Source: Trifolium pratense
Taxonomy: Eukaryota; Streptophyta; Magnoliopsida; Fabales; Fabaceae
Length of the DNA stretch: 64,000 nt
Direction: 5' to 3'
NCBI RefSeq assembly: GCF_020283565.1
Contig: NC_060059.1
Coordinates: 52,147,157-52,211,156, forward strand
In this document: in pieces, positions 1 to 12,439 of the stretch
Position numbering within the stretch: the first letter of the stretch is position 1
Layout of the letters: the number at the start of each line of letters is the position of its first letter
Position numbers and translations under genes: made by a program
Notes under the pieces: model-generated
Told to the model about the DNA's origin: nothing
The model's database searches: none
What the model saw: only the letters and a program-made list of their open reading frames with translations

Positions 1-2
1 CT

Positions 3-779
3 TGCGACGGTATCATTTGTTTCGCAATTAATCAAAATCTTGCTGTTCTTTGGAATCCTTCAATTGGAAAATTCAAGACATTACCTACTTTATATACTCC
101 TAAAGATGGAGATGATGATGGTCACACTGTATATGGTTTCGGTTACGATCCTTTCATTGATAATTACAAAGTTGTTTCGCTTTTTTACTATAATGTCTAT
201 GCTTGTAAAACTGAAGTTAGTGTTTATAGTTTGGGTAATGATTGTTGGAGAAGGATTGAGGATTTTCCGCCGTTGATTCCGTATAGTCAACAGGGAGTAT
301 TCGTTTGTGGTACGGTTAATTGGTTGGCGTATTATGATTTGGACAACAATGATTATTATAGGTCGTATGCTATTGTTTCTCTTGATTTGGAGAATGAAAC
401 TTATCATGAGATTTCACAGCCTGACTATGGTGGAGTAATTGACAAGTTAACATTGACTTTAATGAGGGATTGCTTGTGTGTATTTTCTCATTCGGACTCA
501 TTTGATGATGTTTGGATTATGAAAGAATTTGGAAATGTTGAGTCGTGGGTTAAATTGGTCCGGATTCCTCGCTTTTCTAATCGTTGTTTGTATTTTGACA
601 ATACAAAGATATTATATGTTTTTGAGGATGACAATCATGTGCTGCTCTTGATGGAAGAGAAATTTAAATTGAAGTGGGTGGTTTATGATTCCAAAAATGA
701 TACTGTGAAGTGTACCAAGTTGCAAGACTTCTGTTGGGTTGAATCAAAAGTCTACGTTGAGAGTTTGCTATCACCGTGA
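3..779 (+). CDS. F-box-associated (FBA/kelch-type) protein, 3' part
   Basis: An uninterrupted frame enters from the left window edge and stops at TGA 777-779, giving the last 258 residues. The start codon and F-box domain lie outside the window. The visible part has hallmarks of the plant F-box-associated interaction domain: CDGIICF near the edge, then LWNPSIGKFKTLP, GFGYDP and YKVV, VYSLGNDCWRRIEDFP, a GTVNWLAYYD segment, and a C-terminal WVVYDSKND strand. In this family the N-terminal F-box binds SKP1 in SCF ubiquitin ligases, and the C-terminal domain selects substrates. No frameshift is seen, so the gene may be functional. The family is huge in legumes, so no symbol is given and the target is unknown. 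Confidence 0.85.
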   Translation, partial: CDGIICFAINQNLAVLWNPSIGKFKTLPTLYTPKDGDDDGHTVYGFGYDPFIDNYKVVSLFYYNVYACKTEVSVYSLGNDCWRRIEDFPPLIPYSQQGVFVCGTVNWLAYYDLDNNDYYRSYAIVSLDLENETYHEISQPDYGGVIDKLTLTLMRDCLCVFSHSDSFDDVWIMKEFGNVESWVKLVRIPRFSNRCLYFDNTKILYVFEDDNHVLLLMEEKFKLKWVVYDSKNDTVKCTKLQDFCWVESKVYVESLLSP

Positions 780-3257
780 TTTTTATACCAAGACTTGGAA
801 GTAGATGCTCTGCAATGTTATTTGAGTATGAGATTCAATCCCAACTTCTATGTTAGTTTTTGTTATGTTATCATCAAATTTACACTTTGAGAAATTGCTG
901 CATTATTTTCATTTGTTTGTTGGTTCGGTTTCTTGGTTCCTAATTGTGCATTACATTTTTATGATGTTCACATTCACACATTGCATTAGATCGTGCTGGT
1001 TTGTTAATATTCATTCATTCACACTAAGAGAAAAAATCATGAAAATTTGTTTATAATTTATCATTCAAGTAAACCCTTATATATAGTCTAATACAATGAA
1101 GAGTACTAACTAGGCCACTCAATGGCTCTCCTAGATTTAGTGGAAATATGCTAACAGATTTAACATGTTAACAGAATGGAAAAATTATTTGACTGCAATG
1201 CATAGAATAGCTTGTTACTTAGTCAGAATTCTCTTAGGATGGTACAGCTTACAAACTTTATTAACATCCCTTCATTACATGCTTTATTTGTGGGGAAACT
1301 CCTTTGTGTAGTGTATTAGTATCTTATCAGATTTTAATCTGTTAACCCTGACATAATGCATATGAATTGGAGCTTACCATTATCTATTTTCCTACTTATG
1401 ATGAAATGGTTTTATTGAGGTGAAAATATACATATAATATATGAATATATGCAGGACAATGGGACATCACTATGTAACAATGTTAGGGGGCTTGTTCTTC
1501 CTTCTATTCTGTTCTTGGTCACAAAAATTCGTTCAGTTCTTCCTACTTTTGTACTTTAGGTTTTATTACTCAAACAATTCCTCAGTTCTGTTCCGTGCTC
1601 TGTTTAAGTTCTTCTTACTCTGTATTTTAGGTTCTGTTTGTGTTCTTGTTGCTCTGTTCTGTTGGATGTTTTGTGAGAACAATGAAATCATCCTCAGGTT
1701 TTGATGGGATATCGTACATTTAAAACTTATATTGATGGAAAATGACAAAGTTGATTATAGTTATTAAGTATAATTGTCCCTTTAAGTTCATTATCTCGTC
1801 GGAATTGATGTTTACATTGTACATTGTTTTTGTCTTGACAACAGCGGCTATCTGCTATAGCTAGCATACTTGCCGCTATCTGGAATTAACAACATAGTAT
1901 TTAACTTAAATATTATATATCAGTCAGTTTCGATATGCCAAATTCAGTAGGCACTCTAGGAGGGCAATATATATTCATACATGAGGATTAAATTAAATCA
2001 ACAAAGGCAATGATGCATGTATGTATATGCAATAAGTAATGCATATTGGAACTTTCCTTTTCTGCATGGAGCTTGCATTCTCAATGATACCTGACAGACT
2101 TTAATATAATTCTGCATAGTTCATACTACATCAAAAGTAATCTAATTATTTGAGTTATTTTTTCAGCTAAGGTGGCGGAGAAAGTCATAAACGATCTCTT
2201 GGTGGTAGACTCATCTTCAGCAGCCAAAGGACTTGTTAAAGAGGCTTTGTTCATTCATAAAGTTCTGTTCATTGATTGATTCATTCAGTCTATTGTGTTT
2301 TGCACTTAACATTTTGGTGATGTCGAATTTTCCTTGAGTTTATGGCTAAACTTTCAACGCCTGAATCCTGATTATGTTACAGCTAAACTAGCACTCTTAC
2401 GAGAACCCTTAATAAAACCAATTTACATTCAACAATTTGGAAATTCAGTTCTTTGATTGTGGCACACTAAGCATTTACAGTAGTACAATACTCTGCCCAT
2501 TTTTAGCACTCTCTTTCTGGCATATACAGACGCTATCAATCTGTAGATATTTTAGTACAAGTTAACAAGAGATCCAATAGCATGCATCAATTTTCCAATT
2601 GGATTATATTTTAGTTTAATCATTTACTGTTCCTAATGAGAACACATCTCATCCCTTAACACACTGATTTTAAATAGAATCTTAGAGTGTTTCTTTGCAT
2701 GGTAAACAACCTACCAAATCCATTTAAACAGTCAACTGAACAAAATTCTCTCTAGAATTTATCATACTGCGAAGATAAGAGAAGCTTAACTTGAAACTTG
2801 AAGTCTAAACAAACAATCTTCTATGGTCTCAACTGTTTTCAAACAAAATCCTTTTTTTTTATTACATTGTTGTGTCTGAGTCTTTCTGCTTCTTTTTTTT
2901 TTTTATAATTGCAATAAGATTTTAATCTAATTAAATTTCAAACATAAACAAGCAATAAATCTGGAATGAGAGTGGAATAATTATATGTTACATTACACCA
3001 AATGAACTGTTGATTCTGGGCTCCCCCCACTAATCCAGAGTGGAGTATTGTTTGGTTCTTAACCTTCTTTATTTTGCATTTATAATAATTGTAAATACAT
3101 ATACTTGTAAAAATACTATGGAAGTAACAATGTTACGCAGATCACTCATTTTTAGAACACATGACATAATATAAAAACATCAAGTTACACTAAGCATGGA
3201 AGTGAGTAATAATGTATTATAAAAAAATAAAAAATAAAAAACTGAGTAATAATGCAC
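780..3257. other. 3' flank and intergenic stretch, no clear gene
   Basis: AT-rich DNA downstream of the F-box gene. It includes a T-rich stretch with repeated TCTGTTC words (about 1490-1660), poly-T runs near 2850-2905 and an A-rich tract near 3220. Apart from the exon-like segment at 2167-2279, I see no coding signal or structured repeat. Confidence 0.5.
2167..2279 (+). other. isolated exon-like segment of unknown origin
   Basis: A T-rich tract ending in TTTTTCAG resembles a splice acceptor. It is followed by a short frame beginning KVAEKVINDLLVVD, with SSSAAKGLVKEALF later, ending at TGA 2277-2279. Its composition is more protein-like than its surroundings. No upstream exon was found and I do not recognise the family. 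It could be a relic terminal exon or chance. Confidence 0.2.
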
Positions 3258-3260
3258 TAA

Positions 3261-4583
3261 GAGCATCTCCAATAAGGGTATCTAAGAGAGTTTTATAGAC
3301 TAATGATACGGTACCTTATTTTCTTTATCAACGGAGTTCCATGACGTGGCACATAGGGTATCAAAATTGATGATACTGATTCCTTAAATAAGGTACCGTA
3401 TCATCAATATAATGTTATTATTAGCTTCCATATATGTCAAAATATTACTGTTGACATTCAATGACCAGATCTTCTTTTTCTTTTTTTACTATAGGAAGGT
3501 TTTATTTCTTTGTTGTCTTTCATTTCATAAGTTTTCTTCGTGAAAAAACAAATCATCGACAACTCCAAGCAGATCTCGTGGAACACATTTGGATAGGGAT
3601 GACAATGGGTAGGGTATGGGTAGGGTACTATAGTACACATCCCCATACCCGCAGATTGGAAAAATACTCGTACTCATCCCCATACCCGCGTGGGTAACAA
3701 CTTTTCCCCCGTCCTCATACCCTATGGGTACCTATGTACCTATACCCGTACCTGTTACCCGCATTTTTACTAAAAATAAATTGATTAATTATAAAATATT
3801 TAATTTTAATTGAATTAAAAAAATTTCAAAGATTTTATTATTGACTCATGAAAATTATAAACAAAATTATTACTAACCTTATGTTAAAGTTCATATTTAT
3901 GTTAAATATTCACATTATTTTTGTATTATGTTATAAATAAATATTTTTATTAAAAATATGTAATAGTTTAATATAGTTGTATTGTTTAAAACTGATTTAC
4001 ATATATTATTATATAATAATATAAATAAAATAAATAAATATATATTATGTGGGTATGGGGCGGGGTGGGTACTAAGGTACCCGTACCCGCACCCATACCC
4101 GTTCATTTTTGCGGGTAATTATCCATACCCGTGCCCGTACCCAAAATGCGGGTTTTTACCCTACCCGTTGTGGGTAATTTTTGTGGGTACCCTCTGGGTA
4201 TGGGTCAAATTGCCATCTCTACATTTGGAAGTGTTTCGGACAAGAGAATAATCAAAATTAATTATTATATTTTTCATTATATATTTCCCGTCATATTTAT
4301 GCATTTTTCACTATTTTTTATTTATTGCATGTATTTCTCATTATATTTAATTATTAATTTATTTATCTACGTATTTTTTAAATTAAAAAAAATTTATTTT
4401 TATTTAGACAAAATAAAAAAATAAATATAGAAGGGACCACTTGTTATTAATGTATGATACTCAAAAAGTGGTGTCATCATTGGAGCAAAATATGTATGAG
4501 TTGCATAAATATTACATGGCATTGTAGGAACCACTTGTTAGTAATGTATGATACCCAAAGTGGTATCACCATTGAAGATGTTC
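3261..4583. mobile_element. PIF/Harbinger-like MITE (outer element of a nest)
   Basis: The left end GAGCATCTCCAATAAGGGTATC matches, imperfectly, the inverse of the right end (GTATCACCATTGAAGATGTTC). The element is flanked on both sides by TAA (3258-3260 and 4584-4586), the 3-bp target duplication typical of PIF/Harbinger. The interior is AT-rich with no transposase, so it is non-autonomous. It is interrupted by the hAT-like element at 3594-4221. Confidence 0.7.
3594..4221. mobile_element. hAT-like MITE nested inside the Harbinger-like MITE
   Basis: The termini TAGGGATGACAAT and (inverted) TAGAGATGGCAAT are flanked by a perfect 8-bp target duplication, CATTTGGA, at 3586-3593 and 4222-4229. 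Both subterminal regions are packed with GGGTA/TACCC words in both orientations (about 3600-3770 and 4050-4205), a typical hAT subterminal pattern. There is no transposase. The 8-bp duplication strongly supports the boundaries. Confidence 0.85.
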
Positions 4584-4586
4584 TAA

Positions 4587-5320
4587 TACAAAAAAAATTA
4601 ATTTATTTGCAGCAGAAAGTCACCATCATGCCAAATTTATGATTGCTTTGACAACGAATTACAAGTAGTTTTGATAACTGTCAAGGAAACAACATTACTG
4701 CTGTTATGATCTTCCCTTTTCATTTCTGGTGTTGAATTCACTGTTTCAATTTTCACTGAAATCTTGTTTGTGGTCCATCACTATTATTATATTCATGATT
4801 CACAAATCTTGTGGACCACTGTCCTAAAATATTGCTGCTGTCGTTATCAAACTTGTTGCCTCATAGGACTAACATTCACTCCTAATCTTTATGTCAATTT
4901 TTTTTTTGTCAAGTAGTCTATTTACTATAAATTCCATCTATAAGGCGGATAAATTGGGTGTCCAGAATTCGAAAACCGACCCCTGCATATATAATGCAAT
5001 GTATTTATCAACTGCTCGCTAGAACATATAAACTTTGTCATTTTAAATAATGTTACAATTATGATTCCGTTGTAAGGTACTATTAAATAATTCAGACAAC
5101 AACTATTCTAAGAATTAGTATATGATTTTCGCAAAACTAGGGTGACATAAAATTTTGTCAAAACTTTGAAGTGTATATTTTGTCAAAATCACGATGATAT
5201 AATGTAGTGGCACTAAATTCACGCCGCTTCTTTCCTCTTAAATTACACCGCATGTTAATTTGGAACTTAGGTTATGAGGTTTGCTCGCTACTCTTTTGCC
5301 GAACTCGCCTTTATTTGAAA
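4587..5320. other. intergenic, no gene seen
   Basis: AT-rich sequence between the nested MITEs and the first duplicated block. No coding frame, tRNA or terminal repeats were recognised. Confidence 0.5.
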
Positions 5321-6532
5321 GAAACACTTATTTTTATGATTTTATTTTTTACCAATGTACTTGCTTTTTCTAGGAAATAAGCTAAGTCAAATATGTAGAT
5401 AACATGTAAATAGAAAAGGATCATACACATTGAGCAATCACAATTATGTTAGAGCCACATGAATATAATTAGTGTAGACTGAAAAAAATTGATTTGCTTG
5501 AGAGGAAGAGAAGGGGGTGAAGAATAAAAACAGGACCACTATTGTATCAAATAAATAAAGTAATTTTGGACCACTAGAGAAAGACAAAGTATTAGTGAAC
5601 TAAGGCCTAATAACATGTTATGAGGGATCCATGATCCATCCATCCATCCATGTTGAAAGTATATGTACTAAGGTCTGTCTAGGGACAAGTTGTAAGGTCC
5701 TATTCTAACCCAAACTGATGAAATCACTGACTCATCTGAAGCTTCTGCTATGTTTTAATACTACTAATAATTAACTATAGCCTATAGGGTAGTTTTGATT
5801 AGCAAGTGAAGTTTAACTATATTTTCTGTACTATGTTTCAGTTCAACTATAAAGATAATATTCAAAGTATATGTGTAAAGGAGTTAAAAATGTCATTGTC
5901 AGAAAATGAATCTTAAAAATGTCTGTGATCTTGAACCATAATTGGTGTACATAACTACATGCTTGACCACAATGCAAGTGACCACAATTTTAAAATTGAT
6001 TTTGTCTGATTGATCAAATGCATCACATGCATATTCCTAAAACTTTGCATGCTAAGGTACTATGAAGTTAAAAAGTTTACACAGTTGGCAACAACAATTC
6101 TTAATTCTTTGTTCTTCATGCAATAATATTGAAATTGAAATTTGTTAGTGCAGTGATTTAGAATACTGACACAACAGAGCTATCACAAAATAAAAGTATG
6201 GTTTCATAAAAAAAACAAACTACGTCTCTTTTCTTCATTATTATATCTGTGTTGGATCAGTCCATACAGAGCGAAACTATGGCTTTAAATGAGCCCACCG
6301 GTAGTGGTTGGTGGAATTGGTGGCCCTCGAATTAGTGGGTCCGGTGTGAAGGAGATGAAAATAACAACGCACCTATAATGGTAAGAGTCGCTTAATCATG
6401 TTACTGATTCGCATCTCTTTCCATTCTTAATACTCATCACATGAAAAATGCAATGTAGGTTTAGTCCCCCCCGCCTACTTGAAGTGACAAAATTCCTTTT
6501 ATCCATTGTTATCTCATGATACAAACATGGAA
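5321..6532 (+). repeat. diverged direct duplication, copy A
   Basis: This block is repeated in the same order and orientation at 6877-8564. Shared landmarks are AAATAGAAAAGGATCATA, ATGTTAGAGCCACAT, GCAGGACCACTATT or CAGGACCACTATT, CTAGGGACAAGTTG, AGAAAATGAATCTTAAAA, and CATCACATGAAAAAT followed by GTTTAGTCC or CTTTAGTCC. No coding frame is visible in either copy. The many small indels suggest an old segmental duplication of noncoding DNA. Confidence 0.7.
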
Positions 6533-6876
6533 CTTAAATTGCGACACACAACCACAATTGCAACCGCGCAACATAAAGGAATTTAAAGTGTCTGCAACAG
6601 CATCACAACCACAAATTCGATCGCATCAACTGCATTTTCACATATAGTTCACAATTTTTTAAACCGCTTATAATACCATGGCTGAGATATATTTATAAAC
6701 TGTAGGTGTGGTTGCAACTAGTAATGTAGTAAAATAAGGTAAACTTGGCACATCCTGCCGCAAATCGCAATTGCATTGAAATTATAATACAGTGACAAAA
6801 ATTTCTAAAACTTTTATAATGTTATAGCTATTGCAATTGCAGATTGTACTTTAGAACACTTATTTTGTTATAAAAA

Positions 6877-8564
6877 AGAAACCCTTATTTTTATGATTCC
6901 TTTTTGATCAATGAACTTAAATTTTCTTCTGGTAGTAAATGAGCAAATCAAATAGTTAACATATAAATAGAAAAGGATCATAGGCATTGAGCAACTACAA
7001 CTATGTTAGAGCCACATACATTTAATCACTGTGGACAGAAAAAATTGAATTGCTTGAGAGAAAGAGAATAGGATGAAAAATAAAAGCAGGACCACTATTC
7101 TGTCAAATAAATAGTTAAATAAATACATAAATAAATAGAGGACCACTAGAGAAAGACAAAGTATTGGTATTAAGGAAAACATGTTATGAGGTATCTATCC
7201 ATGTCTAGGGACAAGTTGAAAGGTCCTATTCTCACTCAAACTGTTAAGATATATCTGACTCAACTGAAGCATTCTGTTCTGTTTTGTAATAATACTAACA
7301 ACTAAATTAAATGGCTAGCTTTGATTAGCAAATGAACTGCAATTATATTTCTGGACAATGAAAATTCAACCATAAGGATAGCATTCAAAGTATGTGTAAC
7401 AGAATTCAACTATATTGTCAGAAAATGAATCTTAAAAGTGTTTGTGAATTGTGATCTCTTAAATTACAAGAGATGTCCATAACCACATTCAGGTTTGACA
7501 ACAGTGCAAGTCTCCAAAAATTTCTGATAGATCATGTGCACTACTACGTGTATATTCCCAAAACATTGCATTAGAAAGTTTACACAGTGGACACAAAAAT
7601 ACCTTTGAAATTCTTAATATTTATCCTTCAGGCAATAAAATTGTGTTGGGAGAAATAATTCCGCTTTTTAAAGAGACTTTTAAACGTGAGGGAATCTATA
7701 AACCTAATGCTTTTAAGGTTTGGTATTCGACTCCTTTGTATGGTTGTTCTTAAGCTCAATGTGGAGCACATTGAAATTGAAATTTGTTAGATTACTACTT
7801 AATTTAGAATGTACGTTGAAGCCAAACCGGAGGTTAAAACTAAAATCCCAAAAGAATACCAACAATGAATTGGTCCAAGTGGTAAGGGTCTTGGTTTTCC
7901 TTAAGCATGTGGTCAGGGGTTCGATTCCCGACTCATGTGTATGGAGAAATTTCGGTTGGAAGGGGAGAACTCATCTTGTGTGCTCCACAAGTTCCCCGAC
8001 AAACATTAGTCGTTAACGGTGATAGAAACTTCATGCCAATATCACGGTAACAAAAAAACCAGAAGAATGCCTTTCATCAATAATAAAAAACCAGAAGAAT
8101 GCATTTCTTTCCTTACATTTTATTTAATTTACATCTAATCTAATTTGTCTCAATTTATTTTCCACTACTTCACTAATCCCTAATCTATTTCCAGTGTGCT
8201 GAAGGAGATGAAAAATAACCACACAAACACACCCCTATATTGATTAGAGTCATTTAATCCATTTATTTATATATATATATATATATATATCCAAAGGTCA
8301 TATATAATGGAAATGTTATAGATTCACATCTCTTTCCTTTTATACACCCTTTGTCATAAATAGTTAAGTTTTTACAAAGTAAAAACAAATCAACAACATT
8401 TATAAAGTTAATTTCATCTCAGAAGTTTCCATGTTTTCTTCCTAATTAATTAACATACATCACATGAAAAATACAATGTAGCTTTAGTCCAACCACCAAC
8501 TTAAGTTGACAAAATTCCTTCCATTCATTACTATCTCATTCGGGAAACATGATACAAACATGGA
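6877..8564 (+). repeat. diverged direct duplication, copy B
   Basis: Second copy of the block at 5321-6532. It is longer because of the SINE at 7861-8058 and an (AT)n microsatellite near 8268-8291. The order of shared words is kept throughout, which indicates duplication rather than independent repeats. It lies upstream of the small gene at 9035-9619, which is transcribed toward it. No conserved regulatory function can be inferred. Confidence 0.7.
7861..8058 (+). mobile_element. tRNA-derived SINE (family 1)
   Basis: An A-box-like TGGTCCAAGTGG at 7871-7882 and a canonical B-box GGTTCGATTCC at 7918-7928 form a pol III promoter. The tail is ATATCACGGTAAC plus an A-run. Flanking copies of CCAAAAGAATACC (7848-7860) and CCAGAAGAATGCC (8059-8071) form a 13-bp target duplication with two mismatches. 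A second copy of the family lies at 24422-24612. It cannot fold as a functional tRNA. Confidence 0.8.
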
Positions 8565-9034
8565 AACATAAGCAGTCACAGTTATAGAGACCTCGAAAAG
8601 TTTTATATTGCGACAGCGATACCAATTGCAGTTGCGAATCATAATTTAGAATCTCAAATTGATGAAAGAATCATTTTGTTAATTTCTTTTGTTATGAAAC
8701 AGTAATTAATCGATGTATCTCTTCAAAAGAAGACCACATGTTGTATCAGATTCTCTTGAAGATCCATTAGACTACCTATTAAGGTTTCCACTATCAGCCA
8801 CCCGGTGTTGGGCCTCAGGATATGTTTATAAATGGAGGCAATTCGGCGATTTCATAGGATTGAGTTAGGTCAAACATAAAATTCAAACATATACAAATTC
8901 CAAATTAACTCTGCAAAAACATTGTTATATATTTGTGAAAAGAAAACATACACAAATTTAACAAATATTTCACTAGAAATATTGATTTCTTTAGTCAAAA
9001 AGAAATACTGATTTCACTTCATTTTTTTATTTGA

Positions 9035-9619
9035 TTACAAGGCTGGTAATGGTACGGTAAGAACCTGAAAATTCTGAGGAGAAAAATTAACACTCAACAT
9101 CCTTGGAGATGAAGAAGATGAAAAAGATGAAGAAGAATCTTTATTTCTTTGAGAAGAACTTCTCCAAAATCCAGTACCATAAAAAGTTTCCCACATCTCT
9201 TTCTCCAATTCCATAACATCTTTATCTTCTTCTACACCCACACTTTCACTTTTCACACCTCCATCTAAATCCATCTCATCATCACTACAAGTCGGATGAA
9301 CAAGTACTCCAACTTCATCACAACATCCACACGTGCAACGACGTTTCGCCGGATACATCACATCTCCTGCCGATTTAACACGTCGGTGACGACGCTGCTT
9401 ACTCTTTTTCAATACTCTCTGACAAATCGTAGCCGGAACTTTGTAGATGGTTAAGTAAACAACATTTGCCAAAGCAAATGGACAACAGCAACACACTGCG
9501 GCGGTTCCTCCAACAGCTTCACCGAGATGTGTGCTTGCTTTGGCAGAACTTTTGCTTTGTAGAAGCGCTTGTCGCCGGATCGATGATCCGGCTGGTCGAA
9601 GAATAACCTTAGTCGACAT
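9035..9619 (-). CDS. plant-specific small Cys-rich protein ('pollen preferential protein'-like)
   Basis: A 194-residue single-exon frame. The first true ATG is at 9619-9617; the frame extends four codons further upstream but only to a TTG. Features in order: a basic N-terminus (STKVILRPAG), Gly/Ala-rich residues 33-42, a CCCC run at 43-46 leading into a hydrophobic stretch (PFALANVVYLTIYKVPATI), a strongly basic segment 69-84 (KKSKQRRHRR), a second Cys cluster (RCTCGCC, 94-100), an acidic middle, and a Ser-rich tail. The hydrophobic stretch could be a membrane or lipid-modified segment, though no enzyme motif is visible. The family name is from memory of plant annotations and the molecular role is unknown. 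There are no lesions and the upstream DNA is AT-rich. Confidence 0.7.
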   Translation of the reverse strand: MSTKVILRPAGSSIRRQALLQSKSSAKASTHLGEAVGGTAAVCCCCPFALANVVYLTIYKVPATICQRVLKKSKQRRHRRVKSAGDVMYPAKRRCTCGCCDEVGVLVHPTCSDDEMDLDGGVKSESVGVEEDKDVMELEKEMWETFYGTGFWRSSSQRNKDSSSSFSSSSSPRMLSVNFSPQNFQVLTVPLPAL

Positions 9620-10838
9620 AATAACTAACAATTTGAATCAGAGAGAAAATTAATTTCTTCTACGTGTAACTGCAGAGACTAATGTAATATATCTCAGATA
9701 AAATATTAAAAAATATCTGAGTGTTGTTGTTATTGTTGAAAGAAACGGAAGATAAAGTAGCTCTGAATTTTTTATTGTTTTGTTAGAGCTAAGCCTTATC
9801 TTCCGTCGGTACCATAACGGTACCTTGTAACGGAAATGAATAAGATGAGGAAAAGTTTGTTATAACAGAAAGAGAATGAAAATAACCGAAAAATGAGGGT
9901 TTTTTTTTTTTAATGGTAAAGTTTTGTTGGTGATCCGAGAATAGTGGAATAGAAGATTAAATTTGAGATGTTATATTTATCTGGTTTGGATTTGGGGAAC
10001 TCTATGGTTTGCTCCACCCTATAATTGGAGGAAATGAAGGAGAGAAGGTTGGTTTAATTGATGTTATACATTCAGAGACTTTGTTTATTTTGGGTTTATT
10101 TAGGGGGAGTGGAATTTGGGGTGATGTGATGTAAATAGGTGTAGGGGTCTAGAATTGGAAATTAGGAATGGTTGACTATGATATTTTGGATGTGTAAATG
10201 GTTTTTTTATTTTAATTATTTCAATTTTAATATTATTAAAATTTTAAATATTTTTGATGTATAAAAGTAATTTAATCTTATTTAATATCACATTTTTACA
10301 TTTATATTTTTAAAATTATATAGGGTCGGTCCAACAGTTAAGTAACTCAAATAAAAATTTTAGACCCTAAAATTTTGAGCTAAAAAAAGGCAACAAAAAT
10401 TTCATATAGTTGTAAATAAATATATAATTTAATATGGATGTTAAATTTCATGTAATCATTTAGTTGAATTGTTAAAAGCCTCAAATCCTTGTACACATAA
10501 ATATGGAGTAATCTTTTACTGATATTTATAGTTTTTGTTTATTTTTCATAAAATCGTATCTAATTTGTTTGTTATGTAACTCATAATAAAAATTGTTTTA
10601 TCTCTACAAAAAAATTGTTTTACGCCTCTAATTATGTTGGGCCGACATTAAAACCATTTTTTTTATAGAGACTGACATTAAAACTAAATAGTAATAAAAA
10701 AATGAAAAATAATTAAAAATGTAGAAGATTTCAACTTAAGTATCTATTTAAGAGAGATTGTTAGAAGAAACCAGATTCGAATTCTAAATATTCTACTTCT
10801 TATTTCTTCACATTGTGTTAAAGTTTAGTCAATTAAAT
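9620..10838. other. 5' flank of the small gene and intergenic DNA
   Basis: Contains the promoter side of the minus-strand gene ending at 9619, with GT-rich and A-rich tracts, followed by AT-rich DNA. No further gene was recognised. Confidence 0.5.
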
Positions 10839-10996
10839 ATATCAATGTTAGATGGGTTCAGTGGTGATTGGTGCTGAATTTGTTAGGGATGATCTCCGTT
10901 CGATTTACAGCAACTGCGATTTAGAGGAGGTTGAAACCACTTGATGTCATAACTGACTCCGAACCAGATTAAACTTGCGGTGAAAGAAAATAAAAA
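10839..10996 (+). mobile_element. SINE-like retroposon (family 2)
   Basis: Starts with an A-box-like GGGTTCAGTGGTGATTGG and a B-box-like CGTTCGATTTA, and ends in an A-rich tail. Flanks TTTAGTCAATTAAAT and TTTAGTCATTAAAT look like an imperfect target duplication. A shortened relative in opposite orientation is at 43124-43201, sharing the CAGTGGTGATTG and GAACCAGATTAAA words. Confidence 0.6.
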
Positions 10997-11940
10997 TTTA
11001 GTCATTAAATTGTTAAAAAATCAAAAGAAATGGTGAAATTAAAAAGTGATGAAAAAGTGCATTACGCAATGGCAGCTAATAAAATGGTTGTGGATGGATT
11101 TGAGTTTCTAGAATGTGATAGTCAAAACGAGTGAGACATTTATTTAGATAATATAGAGAAAGGCAAATTGGCAGGGAACACACAATTGGACTATACTCGT
11201 GTGTGTAATCTATTTGCCGTATTTAATTTGACTCACCTCATGATATTGTTTATTTTTGTTTAATTAAACCAAGTGGTGATTAGGATATGATTGAAATGAT
11301 TAGGACTCGATTAAAAATAATGGTGAAGTTGCACAGTAGATCACTTTCATAATTCTAGAATATCTTTATTTTATTATATACCCTACAATAAACATATTAT
11401 AATTTTAAAAAATTAAACATTTTATTCACATTTTTATTTTATGACTTTAAAATTATATACTCCATTCAAAACAAAAGAAAAGTTGACTGAGCTGCTACAG
11501 ATCGTAGAAGCAAGGAAATGAGGGAACTCCTCAATCTAGAAAGTAAACCAGCTTAAGTTTTTCTACATGATCATATAGTGTCAACCTCTCACTTCAAGTA
11601 ATAGATTGGTTGCAACGAGAAATATTTGGATGCATTAGTATTTGGTCACAATTTGATAGCACACAAATAATAATACATATCATTTAATTATATTAAAATA
11701 TATATTATTTAATTATTTCTTCCTTGTATTTTTTTTTTTTAACTATGTGTGTGACTAAATATTAATTATCCATGCAAGTATTTCCCATTCACAACATCTT
11801 CCAAGGCTCAAATGGATGTTGACCGGTCAATCATAAAGATTCCACAAACTGTGATAATTCACCGGATCAAATTGGTCACCACAATGATGAACAATTAGTT
11901 AAACAATGATGGTTATTTGGCAAATATATTAAATTTATAA
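10997..11940. other. intergenic, no gene seen
   Basis: AT-rich DNA between the SINE and the Mutator-like element. No feature was recognised. Confidence 0.5.
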
Positions 11941-11949
11941 TAATATTTA

Positions 11950-12257
11950 GGCTAAATTACACTTTTAATACCCTATGTTTCAGAAATTTGCAATTTTGGC
12001 TTCTTATGTTTCAAAATAGCAGTTTTGGCCCTCTATGTTTACCCTTTTTTGCAAAAGGTCAATTTTGACCAAATCAACGCTGATGTGGCAAGTCACTTAA
12101 GTGACTCAGCTATCACATCATCTTTTTTGTCACTTGTTATTTTTAAAAAATAATAATAAAAAAATAAAAAAGAAAAACAAGGAAGAAGTCACCTGATATG
12201 ACTTTCTCTTCCCATCTATCTTTTCTTTTTTTACAAAACCAAAAAAAAAAAAAAACA
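11950..12257 (+). repeat. MULE left terminal inverted repeat
   Basis: Carries TATGTTTCAGAAATTTGCA, GCAAAAGGTCAATTTTGACC and CACTTAAGTGACTCAGCT, all found inverted in the right end. The terminal repeat fades into a TTTTTTTACAAAACC plus poly-A segment. Confidence 0.85.
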
Positions 12258-12439
12258 CGCAAAATTATGCTTATTATGCTTCTAACTTAATGGCTTGTTA
12301 TGCATATAATTCATCATAATTTTTGTTTACCATATAAAGGCCTATTTTGCATATAATGGCTTGTTATGCATATAATTCATTAGAACCTATTTCTGTCTCT
12401 TCTACATCAGTGTCACCTATGGACTATGGTCAATAAAAT

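Noticed and set aside
7918..7928. B-box-containing SINEs as functional tRNA genes
   Set aside because: No acceptor, D or anticodon arms can be folded around the boxes, and target duplications mark them as retroposons.
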